Source: Caulobacterales bacterium (GTDB lineage Bacteria > Pseudomonadota > Alphaproteobacteria > Caulobacterales > Aquidulcibacteraceae). From it: a DNA stretch of 64,000 nucleotides. The notes below the pieces were generated by a model. It saw only the letters and a list, made by a program, of their open reading frames with translations. It did no database searches and was not told the origin of the DNA. Location of the stretch: the NCBI GenBank assembly GCA_017303355.1, contig JAFLCU010000015.1, positions 1-64,000 of the forward strand, read 5' to 3'. Shown here one piece after another: positions 45,139 through 55,245 of this stretch; position 1 is the first letter of the stretch, and every line of letters begins with the position of its first letter. The translations under genes were made by a program, and so were the position numbers.

Positions 45139-47496
45139 ATGACATTGTGTTCGCTGGCGCGGCGTGTGCGCTCAACCTCATTTGGCTTGAACACGATGAT
45201 CGCCGGCAACGTCAAAGCTGTTCACTACAAGAACGACTTGCGCCGCCTGACGGCGCTGATCGGCGCCGCGCTTGCGATTTTCGGCGTCGCGATCATGGCG
45301 ATCGTCGCTTATGCCGGCTTTACGGCTAACCAGGCCGCGATCGCTCGCGAGCGGCAACTCGTTGAAAATGCTCTGGATCAGAGCGTCAGCCGGGTGCTGG
45401 ACCAGCAGAAGGCGATCGCCTGGTGGGATGACGCCGTCATCAACGCGCAAGCCCGCCCGATGGATCTCGACTGGCTCGAGACCAATATCGGCGTTTATTT
45501 CAACGAAACTTACGGCCACGACGAAATCTTCATCGTCGATAGCGAAAATCGCCCCGTTTACGCGAACGTCGATGGCCAGTTGGCCAACCCGATCGCTGCT
45601 TATGGCGCGCGTCGGGAGGTGTTGGACCAACTGGTCGCCGAGGCGCGCCGCGGCGCCGATGGGCATCTGCGTTCGCGCGACCGCGCGTTCGTGGAAAGCC
45701 AGAGCAATTATCGCGCGCTGCTTGGCGCAAGCTTCGGCCGCTGGGGCGGCCACATCATGAGCATTGACGGCCAGCCGGCTGTCGTCGCCGCGCTTTCGAT
45801 CGTGCCGAACCTCGATGCTGAATTGCTGCGCGGCGAGCCGCACCTGCTGGTCAGCATCGTGCGCATCGATGAGACGTTCATGACCGAAGTCGGCGGCTCG
45901 CTGCTGATCTCGGACCTGACCGTGACCGAGGACTCGCCGCATCGCTCGAACCTGCTGTCCGATCGCTTCGTGGCCGATGACGGCGCGGCGCTTGGCTATT
46001 TGAATTGGACGCCACAGCGCCCCGGCCGTGCTTTGCTCCTTTTCATCCTGCCGCTGGTTGGCCTGGGGGTGATGGGCGCGGGCCTGCTGACCTGGCTCAT
46101 GGTGCAGCGCTTGAAGCGCGCGTCGGGCGAACTCGCCGACCGCGAAGCGGATTCGCGCCATCAGGCGCAGCACGATTCACTGTCGGGCTTGCCAAATCGT
46201 CCGCATTTCGTGGGGCGCCTTCAGGATGCGCTCGATGAACTGATCCAGTCGCGCAACAATGGCCGCGTGGTGGTGGCCTACATCGACGTCGACCGCTTCA
46301 AGGACATCAACGACACGATGGGCCACCAGGCGGGCGATGCGCTGATCATGGCGGTGGCCGAGCGCCTGCAGGCAGCGATTGGGCCGCAAGATTTCCTGGC
46401 GCGTTTTGGCGGCGACGAATTCGCCGTCATGCGTCAGGCCAACGGGCCGCACGCCGGCGCCGATCTCATCGCGCGGCTTCGCACCGCGTTTGAAGATGCG
46501 TTCGATCTTTATGGTCAGCATATCCGCATGACCGCCTCGATCGGCATCTCGATGGCGCCGGAGCACGGCGGCTCGCCGGCCGAACTCATGCGCCACGCCG
46601 ATATCGCGCTCTATCAGGGCAAGAACAAAGGCCGCGATTGTGCGATGATGTTCTGCGCCGAGATGGCCGCGGAGGTGGAGCAGCGCCGCGAAATCGAACT
46701 CGATCTGCACGCGGCGCTCCAGGCGGGCGACCTGCAGCTGCATTATCAGCCGCTGATGTCCTGCGCCGGCGGCCGCGTGACGGGCGTTGAAGCCCTGTTG
46801 CGCTGGAACCATCCGACGAAGGGCCCGCTCTCGCCGGGCGTGTTCGTGCCGATCGCCGAAGAGGCGGGCATCATGCCGTCGCTGGGCGCCTATGTGCTCG
46901 AGCGCGCGTTTGAAGAGGCCAAGCTCTGGCCGGACCTCGACGTGGCGATCAATCTGTCGCCGGTGCAGTTCCGCCACGTCGATCTGCCTGAATTGCTCGC
47001 CGAATTGCTGGCGAAGCATGCCATCGACCCGCGCCGCATCGTGCTCGAGGTGACCGAAGGCGTGCTGATGGAATCGACGGAGCGCAACCGTCAGATTCTC
47101 GACGCCGTGCGCGGCATGGGCTTCAAGGTCGCGCTGGATGATTTCGGCACCGGCTATTCGTCGTTGCGCTATCTCTGCGATTTCCGCTTCGACAAGATCA
47201 AGATCGACCGCGCCTTCGTGACGGGCATCCATGAGCGCAAACGCGCCATGACGATCATTCAATCGGTGGTCACGCTCGGACGCGGCCTTGGCATGGATAT
47301 CGTCGCGGAGGGGGTGGAGACGGAAGCTGAAGCCTCGGTGATGCGCCTGGTGGGCGTGACGGAGCTGCAGGGCTTCTTTTTCTCGCAGGCGGTCCCGGCC
47401 AGCGACGTGGCGCCCCTGGTGGCCAAGCTGAGCCCGCCGCGCGACGCGGCCGCGGCGGCTGTCGTCACCCCGCGCCGCCTTCACCGGCAGTCCTGA
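45139..47496 (+). CDS. Membrane sensor with CHASE4-like, GGDEF and EAL domains
   Basis: The protein has about 785 residues from ATG 45139; ATG 45196 is an alternative start close to the first conserved residues (KAVHYKNDLRRLTALIG). Two membrane helices flank a periplasmic CHASE4-like sensor (AIAWWDDAVINAQARPMDLD, WLETNIGVYFNETYGHDEIF). It has intact GGDEF (RFGGDEFAVM; I-site lost, GPQD) and EAL (GVEALLRW, INLSPVQF, EVTEG, DDFGTGYSS, KIDRAF, AEGVETE). Predicted to make or degrade c-di-GMP in response to an extracytoplasmic signal. No Shine-Dalgarno is convincing at either start. Confidence 0.9.
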   Translation: MTLCSLARRVRSTSFGLNTMIAGNVKAVHYKNDLRRLTALIGAALAIFGVAIMAIVAYAGFTANQAAIARERQLVENALDQSVSRVLDQQKAIAWWDDAVINAQARPMDLDWLETNIGVYFNETYGHDEIFIVDSENRPVYANVDGQLANPIAAYGARREVLDQLVAEARRGADGHLRSRDRAFVESQSNYRALLGASFGRWGGHIMSIDGQPAVVAALSIVPNLDAELLRGEPHLLVSIVRIDETFMTEVGGSLLISDLTVTEDSPHRSNLLSDRFVADDGAALGYLNWTPQRPGRALLLFILPLVGLGVMGAGLLTWLMVQRLKRASGELADREADSRHQAQHDSLSGLPNRPHFVGRLQDALDELIQSRNNGRVVVAYIDVDRFKDINDTMGHQAGDALIMAVAERLQAAIGPQDFLARFGGDEFAVMRQANGPHAGADLIARLRTAFEDAFDLYGQHIRMTASIGISMAPEHGGSPAELMRHADIALYQGKNKGRDCAMMFCAEMAAEVEQRREIELDLHAALQAGDLQLHYQPLMSCAGGRVTGVEALLRWNHPTKGPLSPGVFVPIAEEAGIMPSLGAYVLERAFEEAKLWPDLDVAINLSPVQFRHVDLPELLAELLAKHAIDPRRIVLEVTEGVLMESTERNRQILDAVRGMGFKVALDDFGTGYSSLRYLCDFRFDKIKIDRAFVTGIHERKRAMTIIQSVVTLGRGLGMDIVAEGVETEAEASVMRLVGVTELQGFFFSQAVPASDVAPLVAKLSPPRDAAAAAVVTPRRLHRQS

Positions 47497-47774
47497 CCAA
47501 CTGCCTTTGCCGCGCCGCGGCCTCGTTTCGCCAATGCGACGAGTCTTTGACGTTGCTCACTTATCCATGCGCTTCGTCGACTTTCCGTGCGTGCGCCCGG
47601 CTATGGACAAAATTCGGCAAAGTCGGCATGCCAACCAAGCGCGTGGTCTGGGGGCGCCCCCGGCCGCGACACGCGGGGTGAAGATCGGGTAGGTCCGCCG
47701 AAGGGCCGCCCGGCGGATGGCTTGAGGGGCCGTTCGCACCCGTCCCGCGCGATACGGAAGGGGACGGAACCGGC
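47497..47774 (+). promoter_or_regulatory. Structured leader region of the autotransporter gene
   Basis: No gene is visible in these 278 bp. A perfect 12-bp palindrome GGGGGCGCCCCC lies at 47650-47661, and a hairpin TCCGCCG/CGGCGGA at 47694-47717. GGAAGGGGACGGAACC sits just before the ATG as ribosome-binding site. No c-di-GMP riboswitch pattern was recognised. Promoter elements were not identified. Confidence 0.35.
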
Positions 47775-50700
47775 ATGCGCATCAATAAAGTTCAGCTCGC
47801 GGGTTTGGCGGTGGCGCTCGTAGGCGCCGCGGCGCAGGGCGCGCACGCCGAAGACGTGACGATCACAACGTCGACCACGACGCCGCTGACGACATCCGAT
47901 CCCAATCCGACGGCGCCAGTCGCGCCCGGCGACATTACGGTTGGCGACAATGGCACAATCACGGTCGGCGCCGGCCAGACGGCGATCACGGTCAACAGCA
48001 GCAATGATGTGACGGTGAGCACGGGCGGCACGATCGCGTCCAACGACGCAAACAACGTCACAGGCATTCATCTGCTCGGCGGCAATTCCGGCAATGTGAC
48101 TGTCGCGGGCGGCATTCGATTGCTTGAGTCCTACACGATTTCAGACTCCGACAGCGATGGCGACGTGGATGGCCTCTACGCCACGGGCACGAACCGCGTC
48201 GGCCTGCTGCTCAATGGCGGGACTTTCACGGGCGATATTTCAGTTACGGGCGCCGTCAATATCGAAGGGCAAAATTCGGCGGGCATTCGCATTGAAAGCT
48301 TACTTGACGGTGATCTGACTTCGACCGGCGCCATGGTTGTGACCGGTGATAATTCATACGGCGTGCTCATCACGGGCGGCGCGGCGAACGGCGTCACCGG
48401 AGATGTCGTCGTCGGCAACATCACCGCGGCTGGCGCGGGAACGTCCGCCGTGGTCGTCGATGGTCAGATTGACGGCGAGTTGCGGATCGACGGCGCTCTG
48501 ACGACAAACGCCTATCACTACACGACGCCGCCGGCGGATTTGTCGGATTTCGACGCGGATGATTATCTTCAGGCGGGCTCCGCGCTTGTCATCAATTATA
48601 GCGTGCTCGGCGGCGTCAGTATCGACGGCATCGGCGTCGAAGATGACCTCGATGATGACGGCGATGGTCTCGATGACAATGGCGACGGCACCTCCGACGA
48701 CACGGACGACGACGTCTCCTCGACGATCACTACCTATGGCTCGGCGCCCGCGATCCACATCCAGGCCGACCCATCGGCCAACCTGGTGCTTGGACCTTTG
48801 GCCCAAGGCGTAGCGGCGGGCTATGGTCTGCATGTTCGCGGGCCGGTGAGCGCGTTCGGCATTTACGATGGTTTCTCCGCGACGGCCATTCGCATCGAAG
48901 GCGATAGCGGCGGCTCGACGGTTGACACCTCTGACGGTGTCGCGATCGACGGGACGGTTTCCGCCGGCGCGTCCGAAGCAAACGCCTACGGCGTCATTAT
49001 CGGCGAAAACGCGACCGTGCCGAACCTGTTGGTGCGCGAGGCGCTTTACTCCAGCGCCAGTGGCGACCTCGGTTTTACCGCGTACGCCGTCGTCGTTCAG
49101 TCCGGCGCCAATGTCGCCTCGATCGAGAACACGGGCGCCATTGCTTCGAATTTCTTCGGCGAAACCGGCAATGCGGTGGTTATCGTCGATCAATCGAATA
49201 CGGTGGCGACCATCACCAATTCTGGCTCGATCGTTGCGCGCATCACCGCGACCGACGAGGATGTGACGGACGATATCCCGCCGCCAGCGATCACGGGATC
49301 GACGGTCGCGATTGACGTCTCGGCGTCGACGATTGACGTCACGCTTACGCAGCAACCGGATGTCGTGTTCAACGACGACGACGCGGACGATGATGATTCA
49401 ACCATTCGTCCCGATACCGAGATCGTCGGCGATATTCTTTTTGGCTCGGGCAACGACACGTTCAATCTGCTCGCGGGCACGGTGGATGGCGATCTTTCCT
49501 TCGGCGCGGGCGCCGACACGTTCCTGATCGATGATGGAGCGGCCTATACGGGATCGCTGACAGACAGCGACGGCCAGCTGACGCTCAATGTCGTCGATGG
49601 CGCGCTCACGCACACCGGCGGTCAGCTTGATTTGACCACGGCGACATTCGGCGCCGACGCGACGCTGGGCGTGACGATCTCTGAAACGCTGGGCCAAGGC
49701 ACGATGATCGAGAGCTCCGGCACGATCACGTTCGCGGCGGGTTCGGTGATTGTGCCGACCGTGCCGGTTGGCTTGCCTGTCTCGGGCACGCATACGTTCT
49801 TGACCGCCAATGGCGGATTGATCGGCGCCTCGAACGTCACCGGCGCGGTGACGGGTGTTGGTTCGCCGTTCCTCTACAATCTCGCGATCGACACGGTGAC
49901 CGGCGACGCCAATTCGCTGGAAGCCAGCTACATCATGAAGACGGCCACGGAACTGGGGCTGACGACCAACGAGACCAGCGTGTTCGCTGATCTGATCAAC
50001 GCGCTGCGTCTGAACGATGATGCGGCGGCGGCGTTGTCGGCGCTGGCGAGCGAGGAAGAATTCTTTGACGCTTACGAAGACCTGATGCCGAGCTACGCCT
50101 CGGCAGCGGCCGAAGTCGCGACCACGGCGATCCAGCAAATGCAAAGCGCCACCAGCAACCGCATGGCGGCGACGCGTTTGCAGGGCTTGGATGAGGTCTC
50201 GGTCTGGGCGCAGGAGATCGGATATGGCCTGACGCGCACGCCGCCGACGGACAACGGTCAGGAATTCACCGGCGCCGGTTTCGGTTTGGCCTTCGGCATC
50301 GACGGGCCGCTCGATAATGGCGACCTGTTCGGTCTGTCGGCCTCGTTCCTCGCTTCGGAAGTCGAGGAAGAGGGGCGCCCTGAAGGCGAGATCGCCACCT
50401 GGTTTGGCCAACTCAACGCCTATCTCGGCACGGCGCAGGGGCCGATCGATCTCGATTTCGTCGCGGGCCTGGGCGCCGGCAAAATGCAGTCGCGGCGCTT
50501 CGTGGAGATCGGCGACGATTTCGAGGCGCTCGCAGAGGCGGATTGGTGGGCGTTCGAAGGCCACGCCTCCGCGCGCGCGTCCGCGCCGATGGCGCTGACG
50601 GATTGGTTCATCGTGACGCCGCAAGCGCAACTCACATACGTGGCGTTGCAGGAGAGCAGCTACACCGAAGACGGCGGTGGCGTTGGCATCAATTACGATG

Positions 50701-51035
50701 TGGATGACGCGTTCTCGCAACGCCTCTGGGCGGACCTCGGCGTCGAATTCAGCGGCCGCTTTGGCCTGATGGGCGATGGTGTTGTCGCGCCGCGCATCTT
50801 CATCGGCTATCGCGCCAATGTGCTGGACGAAGCCGGCGAGCGCACCATGCGCTTTGTCGATGGCGGTTCGGATTTCACGCTAGTGGATGATGAATTCGGT
50901 AGCGGCGGCGCGTTGGTCGGCATCGGCCTCGACGCAACCAACGGCTATTCGACCTTCTCGCTCGGCTACGAGGGCGAGTTCTCAGATCAGGTCGAGCGCC
51001 ACAGCCTGAACGCGGCGATTCGCTTCCGCTTCTGA
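47775..51035 (+). CDS. Autotransporter (type Va) with beta-helix passenger and Asp-rich insert
   Basis: In this 1086-residue protein a signal peptide (AGLAVALVGAAAQGAHA) precedes a passenger of about 720 residues rich in Gly, Thr, Ala, Asp and Val, with beta-helix-like repeats (GITVGDNGTITVG style, IRIEG, SGSIVARI). An acidic insert at about 293-317 (DDLDDDGDGLDDNGDGTSDD) resembles thrombospondin type 3 calcium repeats; a second Asp run lies near 534-542 (DDDDADDDD). The C-terminal 290 residues form an autotransporter beta-barrel (VWAQEIGYGLTRTPPTDNGQ, AFGIDGPLDNGDLFGLSASF) ending in RFRF. No protease triad is visible in the passenger. It probably serves surface adhesion or biofilm. Confidence 0.88.
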   Translation: MRINKVQLAGLAVALVGAAAQGAHAEDVTITTSTTTPLTTSDPNPTAPVAPGDITVGDNGTITVGAGQTAITVNSSNDVTVSTGGTIASNDANNVTGIHLLGGNSGNVTVAGGIRLLESYTISDSDSDGDVDGLYATGTNRVGLLLNGGTFTGDISVTGAVNIEGQNSAGIRIESLLDGDLTSTGAMVVTGDNSYGVLITGGAANGVTGDVVVGNITAAGAGTSAVVVDGQIDGELRIDGALTTNAYHYTTPPADLSDFDADDYLQAGSALVINYSVLGGVSIDGIGVEDDLDDDGDGLDDNGDGTSDDTDDDVSSTITTYGSAPAIHIQADPSANLVLGPLAQGVAAGYGLHVRGPVSAFGIYDGFSATAIRIEGDSGGSTVDTSDGVAIDGTVSAGASEANAYGVIIGENATVPNLLVREALYSSASGDLGFTAYAVVVQSGANVASIENTGAIASNFFGETGNAVVIVDQSNTVATITNSGSIVARITATDEDVTDDIPPPAITGSTVAIDVSASTIDVTLTQQPDVVFNDDDADDDDSTIRPDTEIVGDILFGSGNDTFNLLAGTVDGDLSFGAGADTFLIDDGAAYTGSLTDSDGQLTLNVVDGALTHTGGQLDLTTATFGADATLGVTISETLGQGTMIESSGTITFAAGSVIVPTVPVGLPVSGTHTFLTANGGLIGASNVTGAVTGVGSPFLYNLAIDTVTGDANSLEASYIMKTATELGLTTNETSVFADLINALRLNDDAAAALSALASEEEFFDAYEDLMPSYASAAAEVATTAIQQMQSATSNRMAATRLQGLDEVSVWAQEIGYGLTRTPPTDNGQEFTGAGFGLAFGIDGPLDNGDLFGLSASFLASEVEEEGRPEGEIATWFGQLNAYLGTAQGPIDLDFVAGLGAGKMQSRRFVEIGDDFEALAEADWWAFEGHASARASAPMALTDWFIVTPQAQLTYVALQESSYTEDGGGVGINYDVDDAFSQRLWADLGVEFSGRFGLMGDGVVAPRIFIGYRANVLDEAGERTMRFVDGGSDFTLVDDEFGSGGALVGIGLDATNGYSTFSLGYEGEFSDQVERHSLNAAIRFRF

Positions 51036-51104
51036 GCATCGGCGCGGCGGTGTTTAGGGCGCCACGCTTGACATCGTTTGCGAACGGCCTACCGCCATTG
51101 AGGC

Positions 51105-53426
51105 ATGGGATCGGGCCAGGACAATGACGCCGGCTCCGGCGTTGTTCATCGCGATGATGCGCTGACCACGCAATTGCTGGCCAGCCTCGAGAGCATGGCC
51201 GACGGCTACATGCTGATCGATGGCGATTGGCGCATCCTCTACGTCAACCGCGTCGTCGAAGCGCAAATGCAGCGCCCGCGCACCTCTCTCCACGGCAAGA
51301 ATTTGTGGGAGGAGATCGATGTCGTCAAAGGCACGTTCGTGGAAGACGAGCTGCGCCGGGTCGCGCGCGAAGGCGCGGGCGCGGCGACGCTCGTGGAGTT
51401 CGACTATCCCGCGCTCGGCATCCGCATCGGCGTGCGCGCCTTCGCCACCGAGACTGGCGGCGTTGCGCTCTACATTGCCGACGTCACCGAGGCCTATGCC
51501 TTGCAGCAGCGGATGCGCTTGCTGCAAGGCGCGGTGTCGCGGCTGGAGGACATGATCGTCATTACCGAGGCGGCCGCGTCGGACGTGGCGACGCCGGGCA
51601 TCGTCTTCGTGAACGAAGCATTTGAACGGCTCACTGGCTACACGTTCGAAGAGGTGAAGGGGCGCACGCCGCAATTCATGCGCGGCCCCGAGACAGATGT
51701 CGCGCAAGTGGAGCGCATGCGTCAGGCATTGAGCTTGGGCCACGCCGTGCGCGGCGAGTTGATCTTTTACACCAAAGCCGGCGAGAAGCTCTGGGTCGAC
51801 ATGCAGATGGCGCCGTTCCGCGCGCCGACCGGAAAGGCGACGCATATCGTCATCGTGTCGCGCGAGATTTCGGCGCGCAAACGCGCGGAAGCTGAACTCA
51901 AGGAATCGACTGAACGTTTCCGTATCGTCGCACAGGCCACCGTGGACGTCGTCTGGGATTGGGATCTCAAGACCGACATGATCTGGTGGGGCGACGGCAT
52001 GCGCGTGCGCTTCGGCTATAGATATGACGATAAACCCCAGATCGGCGAGTCGTGGGTGCAGCACATTCATCCCGATGATTCCGATCGCGTGGTGACAGGC
52101 ATCCACGCCGCGATCGACGGCGTGTCGGAAAAGTGGAGCGATGAATATCGCTTTGTGCGCGCCGATGGCTCGATCGCGCAGGTGGTCGATAGCGGCTACG
52201 TCATCCGCGATGAGGGCGGCATAGCCGTGCGCATGGTCGGCAGCATGGTCGATGTGACCGAGCAGCGCGAATTGGAGGCGCAATTGCGCCAGTCGCAGCG
52301 GCTGGAGGCGGTGGGCCAGCTCACCGGCGGCGTCGCGCACGATTTCAACAATCTGCTCACGGTGATCCTGAGCAACGCCGAATTGCTGGAAACGCGGCTG
52401 GCGCACGATGAGCAGATGCATGCGCTGGCGGAAATGACCCGCATCGCCGCCGAGCGCGGCGCGGAGCTGACAAGCCGCTTGCTGGCGTTCTCGCGCAGGC
52501 AAGCGCTGGACCCGAAGCCATCCAATATCGAAGCGCTGGCGCGCGGCATGGAGGGGCTGCTGCGGCGCGCGCTGGGTGAGCAGATCGAATTGCGTATCGA
52601 GGCGGCCGAGGATTTGTGGGATGCGCTGATCGATCCGCTGCAGCTTGAAAGCGCCATCCTCAATCTTTGTATCAATGCGCGTGACGCGATGCCGGATGGC
52701 GGTACGGTCAGCATTGAATTGGCGAATGTCTGTTTGGGTGCGGACGTGGCCGGCGGCGAGCGCGGCGAATACGTCATGGTGTGCGTCGCCGATACGGGCA
52801 CGGGCATGGACGAGGCGACGATCGCGCGCGCGTTCGAACCGTTTTTCACGACCAAGGAAATCGGCAAGGGCTCCGGGCTCGGCTTGTCGATGGTGTATGG
52901 GTTCGTGACGCAATCGAAGGGCCGCGTCGAGATCGACTCGCGATTAGGCGAAGGCACGCGGATCAAGCTCTATCTGCCGCGCGCCAAGGACGCGCGCCAG
53001 GCGCAACGCGAGGAGGCGCCGGAGGACGTTGTGATCGGCAACGAGCGAATCCTCCTGGTCGAGGATGATGATCTCGTGCGCGTGCAGGTCGCGGCCGAGT
53101 TGCGTGAACTTGGCTATCGCGTGGTGACGGCGCGCAACGGGCCCGAGGCGCTCCAGCTGTTGCGCGAGAAGGAGCCGTTCGACCTGCTCTTTACGGACGT
53201 CGTCATGCCGGGCGGCATGAATGGGCGGCAATTGGCCGAGGCGGCGCGCGCCATTCTGCCGACATTGCCGGTGCTCTATACGTCGGGAAATCCCGATATC
53301 GTGCTGGGCGAGGAGGGCCGCTTGGCGTCGGGCGTCCATCTGCTGCGCAAGCCGTACAGGCAGCGCGCACTTGCCGCGAAGCTGCGTGAAGCGCTGATCA
53401 ATCACCGTTCGCAGAACGAGGCTTGA
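51105..53426 (+). CDS. Soluble hybrid histidine kinase with three PAS domains and a receiver
   Basis: In this 773-residue protein PAS domains lie at about residues 22-135, 140-265 and 275-395. The second is LOV-like (FVNEAFERLTGYTFEEVKGR, then TPQFMRGPETD), but the photoactive cysteine of NCRFLQ is missing. The HisKA-type domain has His412 in GGVAHDFNNLLTVIL, the NtrB/CckA-like style; ATPase motifs are NLCINARDAMP, DTGTGM and GSGLGLSM. The C-terminal receiver has VEDDDLVRVQV and Asp in LLFTDVVMPGGMNG. There is no membrane segment. TTGACA at 51068-51073 may be its -35. The layout resembles LOV-HK photoreceptors that became blue-light insensitive. Confidence 0.9.
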   Translation: MGSGQDNDAGSGVVHRDDALTTQLLASLESMADGYMLIDGDWRILYVNRVVEAQMQRPRTSLHGKNLWEEIDVVKGTFVEDELRRVAREGAGAATLVEFDYPALGIRIGVRAFATETGGVALYIADVTEAYALQQRMRLLQGAVSRLEDMIVITEAAASDVATPGIVFVNEAFERLTGYTFEEVKGRTPQFMRGPETDVAQVERMRQALSLGHAVRGELIFYTKAGEKLWVDMQMAPFRAPTGKATHIVIVSREISARKRAEAELKESTERFRIVAQATVDVVWDWDLKTDMIWWGDGMRVRFGYRYDDKPQIGESWVQHIHPDDSDRVVTGIHAAIDGVSEKWSDEYRFVRADGSIAQVVDSGYVIRDEGGIAVRMVGSMVDVTEQRELEAQLRQSQRLEAVGQLTGGVAHDFNNLLTVILSNAELLETRLAHDEQMHALAEMTRIAAERGAELTSRLLAFSRRQALDPKPSNIEALARGMEGLLRRALGEQIELRIEAAEDLWDALIDPLQLESAILNLCINARDAMPDGGTVSIELANVCLGADVAGGERGEYVMVCVADTGTGMDEATIARAFEPFFTTKEIGKGSGLGLSMVYGFVTQSKGRVEIDSRLGEGTRIKLYLPRAKDARQAQREEAPEDVVIGNERILLVEDDDLVRVQVAAELRELGYRVVTARNGPEALQLLREKEPFDLLFTDVVMPGGMNGRQLAEAARAILPTLPVLYTSGNPDIVLGEEGRLASGVHLLRKPYRQRALAAKLREALINHRSQNEA

Positions 53427-53479
53427 GCGCCCGCGCGCATCATGCATGAAATCGCCCAAACTGAGGTGGGTGGGCGAAC

Positions 53480-55219
53480 ATGATCGATCTTCGTGCTTTT
53501 ATGATGGCGGGCGTGCTGCTGGCGGCGCCGGGCGCGCTGGCGCAAACGCCGAACAGCAGCGCCGATCAAAACTTGCGCGCGCTCTACGAGGCCGATTGGG
53601 CCTGGAGCATGCGCGAATACGGCCAGATCGATGACGGCGAAGGCGGCACGACCGAGGGGGGAACCCTGCCGCGCGTCGATGTCGCCTCACAAAGGCGGCG
53701 CTTGGCGCATTGGGAAGAAACGCTGGCTGCGGTGAACGCTATTCCCGCTGGCGAGCTGTCCGACGATGAGCGGATCAACGCGGCGGTGTTCCGCACCAAT
53801 TTGGAGCAGGCGATCGCGGACGCGCGCTTCCGCGAATGGGAGATGCCGTTCAACAGCGATTCCGCGTTCTGGACCTATCTGGCCGCGCGCTCGCCGATGC
53901 GCGATGCGCAGGCGTACCGGCGCTATATCAGCCGCATGCGCGATACGCGCCGCTATTTCCGCGAGCACATCGTCAATATGCGCGCGGGGCTGGCGCGCGG
54001 GTTCACGGTGCCGCGCGCAACGCTTGAAGGGCGCGATGGCTCGATCGCTTCGTTCACCGAAGCGAACGTCGAGCGCAATCCGTTTTATGCATCCTTCCTG
54101 AATATGCCGGCGACGATCCCGGCGTCCGAACGCGCGGCGCTGCAGCGCGACGCGCAAGCGGCGATCCGCACAATCGTGATACCGGCGTACCAGGAGCTGC
54201 TGCGCTTCTATCGCGAGGAATATTTGCCGCGCGCCCGCACCACAATCGGCGCCAACGCACTACCGGACGGTGACGCATATTATGCCGCGCAGATCCGCGA
54301 ATACACCACGCTCGAGCTGAGCGCCGCGGAAATCCACCAGATCGGTCTGCGCGAGGTCGCGCGCATCGACGCGGAGATGGCCGTCACCATGCGCGAAACG
54401 GGCTTCAGCGGCACGATGGCGGAATTCATCGAATTTCTCCGCACCGATCCGCAATTCTATGCGCGCACGCCCGATGAATTGATGATGACCTCCGCGTGGG
54501 TCGCCAAGCGCACCGATGAACGGATCGGCGAAGTGCTTGGGCTGCTGCCGCGCCGGCGCTTCGGCATCATTCCCGTGCCGGACGCGATCGCGCCGTTCTA
54601 CACCGCCGGGCGCGGCGGTCTCGAGAATTGCATGATGAACACCTACAATCTGCCGAGCCGTCCGCTCTACAATATCCCCGCGCTCACCTTGCACGAATGC
54701 GCGCCGGGGCACTCGCTGCAAGCGGCGCTGGCGGAAGAGCGCGAGGTGATGCCGGCGTTTCGCCGCAACACCTATTTCTCGGGTTATGGCGAAGGCTGGG
54801 GACTCTATTCCGAATATCTCGGCATCGAACTCGGCATCTATCGCACGCCGTATGAGAATTTTGGCCGCCAGAGCTACGAGATGTGGCGCGCCGCGCGGCT
54901 CGTGATCGATACGGGCATCCATCAATATGGCTGGTCGCGCGCGCAAGCGATCGAATATCTCGCGAGCCATACCGCGCTTTCGCGTCATGAGGTCGAGACC
55001 GAGGTCGATCGCTATATCAGCTGGCCGGGGCAGGCGCTCGCGTACAAGCTGGGCGAACTCACGATCCGCCGCTTGCGTACGGAAGCCGAGGCCGCGCTTG
55101 GCGAACGCTTCGATCGGCGCGCTTTCCACGATGCTATCCTCGCGCTTGGATCGGCGCCGCTGCCGGTGCTGGAAGAACGCATCGCCCGCTTCATCGAAGA
55201 CGCGCGCGCCGCTCAATAA
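53480..55219 (+). CDS. DUF885 family exported metallopeptidase-like protein
   Basis: This 579-residue protein has a signal peptide (MMAGVLLAAPGALAQ). The DUF885 family signature is complete: HECAPGHSLQ (a HExxPGH-type zinc site) and EGWGLYSEYLGIE supplying the further ligand, plus PGQALAYKLGELTI. Distantly related to M3-type carboxypeptidases. Its stop is about 90 bp before the proline-tailed peptide gene and on the same strand, so a role in trimming that peptide is conceivable but unproven, since DUF885 proteins are common elsewhere. Confidence 0.9.
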   Translation: MIDLRAFMMAGVLLAAPGALAQTPNSSADQNLRALYEADWAWSMREYGQIDDGEGGTTEGGTLPRVDVASQRRRLAHWEETLAAVNAIPAGELSDDERINAAVFRTNLEQAIADARFREWEMPFNSDSAFWTYLAARSPMRDAQAYRRYISRMRDTRRYFREHIVNMRAGLARGFTVPRATLEGRDGSIASFTEANVERNPFYASFLNMPATIPASERAALQRDAQAAIRTIVIPAYQELLRFYREEYLPRARTTIGANALPDGDAYYAAQIREYTTLELSAAEIHQIGLREVARIDAEMAVTMRETGFSGTMAEFIEFLRTDPQFYARTPDELMMTSAWVAKRTDERIGEVLGLLPRRRFGIIPVPDAIAPFYTAGRGGLENCMMNTYNLPSRPLYNIPALTLHECAPGHSLQAALAEEREVMPAFRRNTYFSGYGEGWGLYSEYLGIELGIYRTPYENFGRQSYEMWRAARLVIDTGIHQYGWSRAQAIEYLASHTALSRHEVETEVDRYISWPGQALAYKLGELTIRRLRTEAEAALGERFDRRAFHDAILALGSAPLPVLEERIARFIEDARAAQ

Positions 55220-55245
55220 AATTTCGCCGCGAACTTCCATGTGTA

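Noticed and set aside
45246..45329. Idea that the CHASE4 protein begins inside its first helix
   Set aside because: The conserved DLRRLTALIGAALAIF segment precedes it and is needed as the first membrane helix.
47650..47717. c-di-GMP riboswitch before the autotransporter, suggested by neighbouring c-di-GMP enzymes
   Set aside because: The palindrome and hairpin do not show the conserved GGAAA and GCAAAG-type core of the GEMM motif.
49398..50720. 440-codon minus-strand frame inside the autotransporter gene
   Set aside because: Antisense of the barrel region with typical shadow composition.
51054..52913. 619-codon minus-strand frame opposite the PAS hybrid kinase
   Set aside because: Shadow frame with Arg/His-rich composition; the plus strand has complete kinase motifs.
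53480..55219. Assigning the DUF885 peptidase as the dedicated protease of the peptide cassette
   Set aside because: Separate promoter for the peptide and wide occurrence of DUF885 genes elsewhere; kept only as a possibility.
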